Assembly (NCBI GenBank): GCA_900552885.1
Contig: USBM01000033.1
Location: 1 to 13,646, forward strand
Source: an uncultured Clostridium sp.
Lineage (GTDB): Bacteria; Bacillota; Clostridia; Lachnospirales; Lachnospiraceae
DNA: 13,646 nucleotides
Reading direction: 5' to 3'
Of the stretch, positions 1 through 5,768 are shown one piece after another (the stretch's first letter is position 1; every line of letters starts with the position of its first letter). The notes below the pieces were generated by a model, which saw nothing but the letters and a program-made list of their open reading frames with translations, was not told the DNA's origin and did not search any database. The position numbers were made by a program, and so were the translations under genes.

Positions 1-80
1 ATCCGAGCCCTGTGCTTATGTCACACTTGCCTGTGCCGTCGAGGTTCAGCTTCACGAACACGTCGGTCTCCTTTGTTTTT
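1..80 (-). pseudogene. hisB: N-terminal fragment of imidazoleglycerol-phosphate dehydratase (HisB), start codon missing
   Basis: Read on the minus strand from about position 79 toward position 1, the frame encodes KTKETDV followed by FVKLNLDGTGKCDISTGLG. This is the conserved N-terminal strand region of HisB (pattern ET..V.LNLDG.G...I.TG), which dehydrates imidazole glycerol phosphate in histidine synthesis. The match begins about eight residues into the usual protein. Upstream in the same frame (positions 100 to 80) there is no ATG or ribosome binding site, and that DNA codes for another protein on the opposite strand. The gene would continue left of the window. The family match is from memory of the motif; only about 26 codons are visible, so the downstream state is unknown. 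Confidence 0.6.
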
Positions 81-81
81 T

Positions 82-297
82 CTGGAGAAGGAGAATCAGT
101 TTGAGAAAATGTTTGCCCTGCTGATCTTTCTTCCGGTTGCACCGGATGACTTCTTATGCTACTTAGCCGGGGTAAGCCGGATGCGTCTGACCCGTTTTAC
201 GACCATTATCCTGCTGGGGAAACCGGCAGCAATCTTCATGTACAGTATGGGACTTCACCAGGTGCTGCGCATGGCAATGGTGCATCTGGCGGTATGA
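82..297 (+). pseudogene. C-terminal fragment of a TVP38/TMEM64 (DedA-like, VTT domain) membrane protein
   Basis: The frame encodes a hydrophobic C-terminal segment containing FEKMFALLIFLPVAPDDFLC, then YLAG, IILLGKP and a final amphipathic tail before TGA at 295-297. LPVAPDDFLCYLAG and LGKP are hallmarks of the VTT (SNARE-associated) domain of TVP38/TMEM64 proteins, integral membrane proteins linked to lipid handling. Only about 70 residues of a family normally near 200 are present. The frame stays open leftward to position 1, but that part reads as hisB on the other strand, so the family match begins at about position 76-82. No start codon with a ribosome binding site is visible; TTG at 73 has none. 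It lies 74 nt before the glycosyltransferase gene and could once have been co-transcribed with it. Confidence 0.72.
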
Positions 298-371
298 TAC
301 TGCTATTCTAGGATAGTGGCTATATGGGCTGAACGTTGGCAATTCATAATTATTCAAAGGAGAATCACAAT

Positions 372-1415
372 ATGAAAGTATACATTTATTCGCAATTTCA
401 AAAAATGATAGAAAAAAGTGGTGTAGGAAGGGCGATCTACCATCAGAAGAAGGCACTGGAACGACAGGGCGTGCAGGTCGTAGACCGGAAAGAGGATGCC
501 GATGTGATCCATATCAACACGATCTTTCCGGGTTCGGTATCTATGGCAATGTGGGCGAAAAGACATGGCAAAGCAGTTGTCTTTCATGCGCATTCCACGA
601 AAGAGGATTTTGCCAATTCCTATGTAGGTTCCAATCAGTTTGCAGGAGCATTTGGTAAATGGATCACATTTTGTTATCAGTTGGGAGACAACATTATCAC
701 ACCGAGCAGGTATTCCAAACAGTTATTGCGGACATATGGAATTAAAAAGCCGGTGCATGTGATATCGAATGGAATAGATACTTCCTATTATCAGCGGTTG
801 TCTATGGATCGTAGTAAGTTTCGTGAAAAATATGGATACAAGGATTCAGACAAGATCATCATGTCAGTCGGTTTGTGGATTGAACGGAAAGGAATCTTAG
901 ACTTTGTGGAATTAGCAAAGCGTATGCCTGAGTATCAGTTTATCTGGTTTGGACAATCGGATCTGCGTACCGTACCGGCGAAAGTAAGAGAATCAGTAGA
1001 GACAAAACTGCCGAATCTGCATTTTGCAGGTTATGTGGGAAAGGAAGAACTGCGGCAGGCATATGCAGCGTGTGACTTGTTCCTGTTTCCGTCTTATGAA
1101 GAGACAGAGGGAATTGTGGTATTAGAGGCACTTGCGATGAAGATTCCGGTATTACTGCGTGATATTCCGGTATATGATGGCTGGATACATAATGGATTTT
1201 CTGCATATATGGCAGAAGATAATGAGGATTTTGAAAAGTTGACCAGAGGAATTCTGGAAAAGGAAATGCCATCCCTGGTAGAGAATGGATATGAGGTGGC
1301 AAAACAGAGGGATATTGGTAAGATTGGTGAGCGTCTGTTACAGGTATATGAGGAGGCTTGTGAGATCCGGCAGGAGAAATATCTGTCTCGTATGAAGCCG
1401 GTGCCAAGACTATAA
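372..1415 (+). CDS. GT4-family glycosyltransferase, CpoA-like (probable glycolipid hexosyltransferase)
   Basis: A 347-residue GT-B glycosyltransferase. The N-terminal half has the acceptor-side Rossmann motif SGVGR (16-20), VIHINT (45-50) and FHAHS (71-75). The C-terminal half has the GT4 donor-binding region: SVGLWIERKG (165-174), FAGYVG (218-223) and the retaining-family EX7E motif in EETEGIVVLEA (E244 and E252). The pattern SGVGRAI.HQ..AL and the FHAHS/NSY.GSN/IITPS blocks resemble CpoA, which adds a second sugar to monoglucosyl-diacylglycerol in streptococci, so a membrane glycolipid role is likely. Sugar specificity cannot be read from the sequence. The ATG at 372 is chosen because AAAGGAGA lies at 356-363 with 8 nt spacing; the in-frame ATG at 336 has no such site. 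TAA is followed at once by TAG, then a terminator. Confidence 0.85.
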   Translation: MKVYIYSQFQKMIEKSGVGRAIYHQKKALERQGVQVVDRKEDADVIHINTIFPGSVSMAMWAKRHGKAVVFHAHSTKEDFANSYVGSNQFAGAFGKWITFCYQLGDNIITPSRYSKQLLRTYGIKKPVHVISNGIDTSYYQRLSMDRSKFREKYGYKDSDKIIMSVGLWIERKGILDFVELAKRMPEYQFIWFGQSDLRTVPAKVRESVETKLPNLHFAGYVGKEELRQAYAACDLFLFPSYEETEGIVVLEALAMKIPVLLRDIPVYDGWIHNGFSAYMAEDNEDFEKLTRGILEKEMPSLVENGYEVAKQRDIGKIGERLLQVYEEACEIRQEKYLSRMKPVPRL

Positions 1416-1445
1416 TAGTAGGGATTAAATGGAGCACTTCGAGAG

Positions 1446-1482
1446 AAGGTCAACATTTTGGGAAAAAGGTGTTGATTTTTTT
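1446..1482 (+). terminator. Rho-independent terminator of the glycosyltransferase gene
   Basis: TCAACA (1450-1455) pairs with TGTTGA (1470-1475). The stem extends inward through T/A and G.T pairs around a GGGAAA loop, and outward through AAGG against the following T-run. Seven Ts follow at 1476-1482. It lies 30 nt after the stop codon. The stem is AU-rich, so termination may be only partial. The 3' arm overlaps the predicted -35 element of the next operon. Confidence 0.62.
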
Positions 1483-1500
1483 CTTGTATTGCTGTATTAT
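1472..1500 (+). promoter_or_regulatory. Predicted sigma-A promoter of the MacAB-type operon
   Basis: TTGATT at 1472-1477 and TATTAT at 1495-1500 are separated by 17 nt and match sigma-A -35 and -10 elements in four and five of six positions. The first gene starts 62 nt after the -10. The -35 element sits in the 3' arm of the upstream terminator and the -10 lies within the dyad described separately. Inferred from sequence only. Confidence 0.42.
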
Positions 1501-1512
1501 TGCTGTAATACA
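1493..1512. promoter_or_regulatory. Perfect 7-bp dyad, candidate operator for the efflux operon
   Basis: TGTATTA (1493-1499), a 6-nt spacer and TAATACA (1506-1512) form a perfect inverted repeat. A second inverted pair, TTGTATT (1484-1490) and AATACAA (1507-1513), and an 11-bp imperfect tandem repeat, ATTGCTGTATT/ATTGCTGTAAT (1488-1509), overlap it. The dyad covers the predicted -10, where a dimeric repressor (GntR/YtrA, PadR or BlaI type) would block initiation. No such regulator is encoded in this window, so the partner is unknown. Confidence 0.45.
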
Positions 1513-1561
1513 ATAAAACGAAGGAAATGTTGTTTATTGATTTTATGAGAAAGGGGAAATT

Positions 1562-2248
1562 ATGGACGCTTTAATTGATGTCAGGGATTTGTATAAGATA
1601 TACAATCCCGGAGAGAATGAAGTACACGCCTTAGATGGTGTCAGTCTTTCCGTACAGAAAGGCGAATTCGTAGCGATCATCGGTCATTCCGGTTCGGGCA
1701 AATCCACTTTGATGAATATGCTGGGGTGTCTGGATGTTCCGACAAGTGGAACTTACATATTGAATGGACGAGATGTGTCGAGTCTTTCGGACAATGAGTT
1801 GTCTGAGGTGCGCAATGATGAGATTGGATTTATCTTTCAGGGATTTAATCTGATCCAGAATTTAACCGCGGTTGAGAATGTAGAACTTCCGCTTATTTAC
1901 CGTAAGGTGGATAAGAATACAAGAAGAAAGTTAGCAGAAGAAGCATTAGAGAAAGTAGGTCTCGGAGAGAGAATGAGGCATAAGCCATCCGAGATGTCGG
2001 GAGGCCAGCAGCAAAGAGTGGCGATTGCAAGGGCAATTGCGGCTGCACCACCGCTTATCTTAGCGGATGAGCCAACCGGTAATCTGGACTCGAAGTCCAC
2101 ACAGGATATCATGAACATATTAGACGGGTTGAATGAGCAGGGAAATACAATTGTACTGATTACACATGATGATGGAATTGCAGCTAATGCACGGCGTGTG
2201 GTACGGATCATGGATGGAAAGATTGTAGAGGATTTCTGCAGGGATTAG
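1562..2248 (+). CDS. ABC transporter ATP-binding protein, MacB/LolD type
   Basis: A 228-residue ATPase of the usual length for this family. It has Walker A GHSGSGKST (41-49), the Q-loop in FIFQGFNL (Gln93), the ABC signature MSGGQQQR (145-152), Walker B LILADE (165-170) with D-loop GNLDSKS (173-179), and the H-loop His in LITHDD (His202). The GHSGSGKSTLMNMLGCLD and ADEPTGNLDS blocks are typical of ATPases that energise FtsX-fold permeases by mechanotransmission rather than substrate channelling. The start is supported by AGAAAGGGG at 1548-1556. It is the first gene of a three-gene operon: the adaptor gene begins 75 nt downstream and the permease follows that. The natural substrate (peptide, lipid or drug) is not visible. 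Confidence 0.93.
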   Translation: MDALIDVRDLYKIYNPGENEVHALDGVSLSVQKGEFVAIIGHSGSGKSTLMNMLGCLDVPTSGTYILNGRDVSSLSDNELSEVRNDEIGFIFQGFNLIQNLTAVENVELPLIYRKVDKNTRRKLAEEALEKVGLGERMRHKPSEMSGGQQQRVAIARAIAAAPPLILADEPTGNLDSKSTQDIMNILDGLNEQGNTIVLITHDDGIAANARRVVRIMDGKIVEDFCRD

Positions 2249-2259
2249 CAGAATGGCAG

Positions 2260-2291
2260 CTCACTAACAGATATTTATGTGAGTTTCACAT
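2260..2291 (+). other. Two mutually exclusive small hairpins before the adaptor gene
   Basis: CTCAC (2260-2264) can pair with GTGAG (2279-2283). Alternatively ATGTGA (2277-2282) can pair with TCACAT (2286-2291) across a 3-nt loop. The arms overlap, so only one can form. They lie in the ATPase-adaptor gap, 20-30 nt before the ribosome binding site. They may tune relative expression or be chance; neither has a T-run. Confidence 0.22.
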
Positions 2292-2323
2292 GGATTGGAA
2301 ACAGGAATCAGAAGGAGGAAAGT

Positions 2324-3871
2324 ATGGAAGAGAATAGGAATAGCGAAGTGATAGCACAAGAGACAACGGCTGGGGATGATACCATACAGCCGGATAAGAC
2401 TAAGAAAGCAAAGAAGAAAAGCAACAAGAAGGCAATTATTGTAATCGTACTTGCAGCGGTGATCATCGTGGGATGCGGAATTATATCGGTTGTAAAGTCA
2501 ATGAAGCAAGTGAAGGAGGCAATGGGGTCGGTAAGCAGTGATGATGAGTCGTTGTATACCGTAGATCAGCAGGATGTGGAGCAGGAGATCACAACATCCG
2601 GTACCGTGGTTGGCATCAGTCAGAATGCATACACATCCCCCGTTACTGCGAAAGTAGAGGATGTGTGTGTCGAGGTAGGACAGACGGTTAAGAAAGGAGA
2701 CGTTCTTCTTACATATGATGCATCCGATCTGGGAGATAATTTAGCCAAAGTTAGGATTCAGGCACGCTCAGACAAGGCTGCCGGAGATGCCAATTACGAG
2801 ACGGCAGATGAGGCTGCGGATAAGACCAGTGCAGCCAAGAAGAAAGTGAAGAAGATGGAAAAAGAGATTGCTACGATGAAGAAAGAAGCAGAGGCAATCA
2901 ATGACAGCATTACAGCATATCAGGATCAGATGGAAGACATTGAAAGTCAGAATGCGAAGGAGACAGAGAAAGCGGCAACTCCGAATGATCAGGGAACAAC
3001 GAGGGAACCGAAGCTACAGGATACAAAGGGAATCCGGCAGACGATCCGGGATCTTAACAAGCAGTTAACAAAGAAGAATGAAGCGATTACAGAAAAACAA
3101 TCTAAGTTAGCAGAACAGGAATCCATTGTATCTGCAAATAAGGATGTGAAAGTCTCTAAGAGTACGAAAGAGCAGTTGGCAGCGTCGAATGAGTTGTCGA
3201 ATCTGAATATCAGTGATGCACAGGAAGACTTAAATGCAGCCGAGGCAGGTATTACAGCGGATGCGGATGGGATTGTACAGTCAGTAGAAGTGGTGAAAGG
3301 TGCATATGCCAACGAGACACAGACGTTATTTACGATCATTGATGCGAATGAGGTTGGAGTCGAGTTCACGATTGCAAAGGATGACCTTGGTTACATATCC
3401 GACGGGCAGAAAGCAAGAGTGGTGATCGGTAATAATGAATATACCGGAACGGTTGAATTTGTAAGCCGTGTGGCAAGTATGGATGCAGCGACTACTACAA
3501 CGAAGACAACAGGCGGAAGTATTAAGGGACGTATCCGGATTGAGAACCCGGATGACAACATTTATATTGGTGTGTCTGCAAAGGCATATATCTTTGTGGG
3601 TAAAGCAGATAATGCATTGGTGATTCCATATGAAGCTCTTTGCACGGACATTGATGGTGATTATGTATATGTTGTAGATAAGGACAATAAGATTCAGAGA
3701 AAAGATGTAGAAGTCGGCATCTATTCGGATGAATATTATGAAGTGAAGACCGGTATTGAGAAGGGTGATAAGGTGATCCGTAATGTGACCAAGGACATGA
3801 AACCAGGGGATGAGTATGTGCCTGAGACGGCGGCAGTGGCAGCACCGGGCGTGGTAACGATAACAGAATAG
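2324..3871 (+). CDS. Periplasmic-adaptor-like membrane fusion protein (MacA/HlyD family)
   Basis: 515 residues. After a charged, lysine-rich N-terminus there is one membrane segment (about 37-57), placing the rest outside the cell. Barrel-sandwich (lipoyl) half-motifs flank a hairpin: VTAKVEDVCVEVGQTVKKGD (106-125) and ADADGIVQSVEVVKGAYANE (312-331). Between them, about residues 150-305 are a Lys/Glu/Ala-rich coiled-coil hairpin with a Pro/Gly-containing break near 218-235. Beta-barrel and membrane-proximal domains follow to the end. In Gram-negative MacA the hairpin docks to TolC; in Gram-positive relatives it projects into the wall. ATG 2324 is chosen over the in-frame GTG at 2279 because GAAGGAGG ends 5 nt upstream. 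The stop codon TAG overlaps the start of the next gene's ribosome binding site, so translation is probably coupled. Confidence 0.88.
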   Translation: MEENRNSEVIAQETTAGDDTIQPDKTKKAKKKSNKKAIIVIVLAAVIIVGCGIISVVKSMKQVKEAMGSVSSDDESLYTVDQQDVEQEITTSGTVVGISQNAYTSPVTAKVEDVCVEVGQTVKKGDVLLTYDASDLGDNLAKVRIQARSDKAAGDANYETADEAADKTSAAKKKVKKMEKEIATMKKEAEAINDSITAYQDQMEDIESQNAKETEKAATPNDQGTTREPKLQDTKGIRQTIRDLNKQLTKKNEAITEKQSKLAEQESIVSANKDVKVSKSTKEQLAASNELSNLNISDAQEDLNAAEAGITADADGIVQSVEVVKGAYANETQTLFTIIDANEVGVEFTIAKDDLGYISDGQKARVVIGNNEYTGTVEFVSRVASMDAATTTTKTTGGSIKGRIRIENPDDNIYIGVSAKAYIFVGKADNALVIPYEALCTDIDGDYVYVVDKDNKIQRKDVEVGIYSDEYYEVKTGIEKGDKVIRNVTKDMKPGDEYVPETAAVAAPGVVTITE

Positions 3872-3881
3872 GAGGCCGGTT

Positions 3882-5117
3882 ATGGGACAACTTGGTGAAT
3901 ATGTGAAGATGGCCCTTAAGAATATCTGGGCCAATAAAGTGCGTACATTCCTTACCATGTTAGGTATCATTATCGGTATCTCTTCCGTTATCCTCATCAT
4001 TTCGATTGGTAATGGTGCTACAGGTATGATATCGGAACAGTTGGGAAGTATCGGCAAGGGACAGATTGCATTCTATATTACGGACTATCAGGACAAATAC
4101 TATATTACGGAAGAAGATATGGATGCGATTGCGAAGATGGATGGAATCAAAGCGGTAACATCACAGATCATATTAGAAGGTACTACCCATACGAAAAAGG
4201 ATGACTTTGTAGTCAATATGATCGCCGCAGATGCATCAGCATTTACTTTTAATGAGAACACTTTTGTAAAGGGTACGGCATATACGGACAGCGAGGCACA
4301 GGCAGGAAAACCGGTTTGCGTCATTAGTGAGGATGATGCCATGAAAATGTTTGGATCAACGAATGTGGTTGGCATGGATCTTGACCTGACAGTATGGGAT
4401 GAGGCAGAGATGACGGTTACGATCATTGGTGTGACTAAGTCAGAAGAGAAGAATGCAATCACATCAATGTATGAAGATCCTTCGGTGCAGTTGATCCTCC
4501 CGCCGATGGCGGTTTCGATGTGTACCGGAATCGATCTGTCTAATGAGATCACGGATTTCTATGCACTGAAGGATGGTGATGCGGATGCAGAAACGGTCTG
4601 CAAAGAGGTGATTGATTACCTTGAAGTAAAGCATCATGCAAAAGGACAGGAGATCTACAACTATCAAAGCTTTGATGACATCATGGCAACGGTGAATCAG
4701 GTTATCAATTTGATCACGGTGTTTGTTGCATTTGTTGCATCCGTCTCATTATTGGTTGGCGGTATCGGTGTTATGAATATTATGTTGGTATCGGTAACCG
4801 AACGGACAAGAGAGATCGGTATCCGTAAGGCACTTGGTGCGAAGACCGGATCTATCACGGTACAGTTCCTTGCAGAGTCGGCATTTATCACACTGATCGG
4901 TGGTCTGATCGGTATTCTGCTCGGTGTGGCAGGTGCATGGATCATTGCCGGTATCATCGGAATGATCGTTCCGAATATGCATTTTGCTCCGGCACTTAGC
5001 CTGGGAACCGTACTGCTTGCGTCAGCATTTTCTTCGGTTGTCGGAATACTGTTCGGTGTGTATCCGGCGAGAAAGGCAGCGAAGTTAAGTCCGATCGAGG
5101 CACTGCGGAGGAATTAG
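3882..5117 (+). CDS. MacB/FtsX-family ABC permease
   Basis: 411 residues with the four-helix MacB topology: TM1 at about 22-43, a large extracellular domain at 45-270 (the MacB_PCD region), then TM2 (275-303), TM3 (332-360) and TM4 (371-394). Diagnostic blocks are KNIWANKVRTFLTMLGIIIG near the N-terminus, TERTREIGIRKALGA (306-320) in the first cytoplasmic turn, and PARKAAKLSPIEALR (395-409) at the C-terminus. The cytoplasmic turn couples to the ATPase encoded at the start of the operon. GGAGG at 3871-3875 lies 6 nt before ATG. The length is normal for this family. With the ATPase and adaptor it should form a complete MacAB-like exporter; no outer-membrane partner is expected in a Gram-positive. 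Confidence 0.92.
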   Translation: MGQLGEYVKMALKNIWANKVRTFLTMLGIIIGISSVILIISIGNGATGMISEQLGSIGKGQIAFYITDYQDKYYITEEDMDAIAKMDGIKAVTSQIILEGTTHTKKDDFVVNMIAADASAFTFNENTFVKGTAYTDSEAQAGKPVCVISEDDAMKMFGSTNVVGMDLDLTVWDEAEMTVTIIGVTKSEEKNAITSMYEDPSVQLILPPMAVSMCTGIDLSNEITDFYALKDGDADAETVCKEVIDYLEVKHHAKGQEIYNYQSFDDIMATVNQVINLITVFVAFVASVSLLVGGIGVMNIMLVSVTERTREIGIRKALGAKTGSITVQFLAESAFITLIGGLIGILLGVAGAWIIAGIIGMIVPNMHFAPALSLGTVLLASAFSSVVGILFGVYPARKAAKLSPIEALRRN

Positions 5118-5504
5118 GGAAAAGTCTCCAACCCACAATCTACATTTGGTGTTATAATGGGTCTATTAAAGTACGCATCCTCTATGGATGGTTTTCAGAA
5201 GTATGTGGACGAACATGAAGAAGTGTTATCGAATATGCCGGTAAGGGCAGCGGCAGTATTGAATGAATTCTGTACATTGGATTTGTCGGAACAGGAATTA
5301 GAGGAAGAAGAGGTGATCGATATGTGTCAGGCAGTGAGAGAGATGAAAGAAGTTAGCAGACGGGAAGGTCGGATAGAAGGAAGAATGGAGGGAGCAATCA
5401 GGGTTTACTATCAGAAACTAAATTATTCTGTACAACAGATTGCGGCGGAACTAGGTATAGAGGTAGAAGAAGTAGAGAAAGTCATTCAGTCACTAGAGGA
5501 ATAA
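5118..5504 (+). pseudogene. C-terminal remnant of an Rpn-family (PD-(D/E)XK) protein
   Basis: The frame runs directly on from the permease stop codon: GKVSNPQSTFGVI, then MGLLKYASSMDGFQKYVDEH and further. The tail EVIDMCQAVREMKEVSRREG, the Gly-Arg/Glu repeats (GRIEGRMEGA) and the final Y..LN.S...IA..L......V are the usual C-terminus of Rpn-type (transposase_31-like) proteins of gut clostridia, which normally run to about 300 residues. The catalytic N-terminal PD-(D/E)XK domain is absent. ATG 5157 opens a 115-residue frame but has no ribosome binding site, so expression is doubtful. A terminator follows 41 nt later. It is most likely the scar of an inserted and then deleted gene. The family call rests on the tail pattern only. 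Confidence 0.6.
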
Positions 5505-5544
5505 TCTCGAAAAGAGATATAGATTGCAGAAATAGTATGTGTGG

Positions 5545-5581
5545 AAGGGTATAAGACAGGAGGCCGTTTTATGCCCTTTTT
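5545..5581 (+). terminator. Rho-independent terminator after the Rpn remnant
   Basis: AAGGGTATAA (5545-5554) pairs with TTATGCCCTT (5569-5578) over 10 bp with one T.G wobble, enclosing a 14-nt loop and running into a T-run at 5577-5581. It probably ends transcription from the upstream efflux operon as well as the remnant, since no better terminator is seen between 5117 and here. Confidence 0.65.
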
Positions 5582-5637
5582 GTTATGGCGACGAGGAAAA
5601 TGCATGCATTCATGCAATGCGTTTGATGACCGCTAAT

Positions 5638-5671
5638 CAGAGAGAGATTCACAGAGTGTATCTCGTCTCTG
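5638..5671. other. Strong hairpin without T-run in the kinase upstream region
   Basis: CAGAGAGAGAT (5638-5648) pairs with ATCTC (5660-5664) and TCTCTG (5666-5671), giving 11 bp with a single bulged G at 5665 and an 11-nt loop. It lies about 100 nt before the kinase gene. It could be a 5'-leader element, an operator dyad or a relic of the Rpn gene's flank. The rest of 5582-5768 holds a weak TGCATG/CATGCA dyad (5601-5616) and a possible extended -10 (TGTGTTAATAT, 5712-5722) lacking a convincing -35. Confidence 0.3.
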
Positions 5672-5768
5672 TATGACATTTGAAAAAATTGAGTTCCGCT
5701 TGAGGCTATTTTGTGTTAATATGTGACCAGATATAGTAGCATATTACAAAAGGGATGAGGAGACGGAT

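Noticed and set aside
303..316. CTATTCTAGGATAG near-palindrome before the glycosyltransferase gene
   Set aside because: Short, contains a T.G pair at its centre and has no associated promoter elements; chance is likely.
1527..1574. 15-codon upstream frame (MLFIDFMRKGKLWTL) overlapping the ATPase start
   Set aside because: Its AAGGA lies only 1 nt from the ATG, too close for initiation, and the peptide has no recognisable attenuator feature.
2279..2323. Earlier GTG start for the membrane fusion protein
   Set aside because: No ribosome binding site before it, while GAAGGAGG sits right before ATG 2324.
5601..5616. TGCATG-CATT-CATGCA dyad
   Set aside because: Six-bp AT/GC-balanced stem with no T-run, no promoter overlap and no neighbouring copy; too weak to call.
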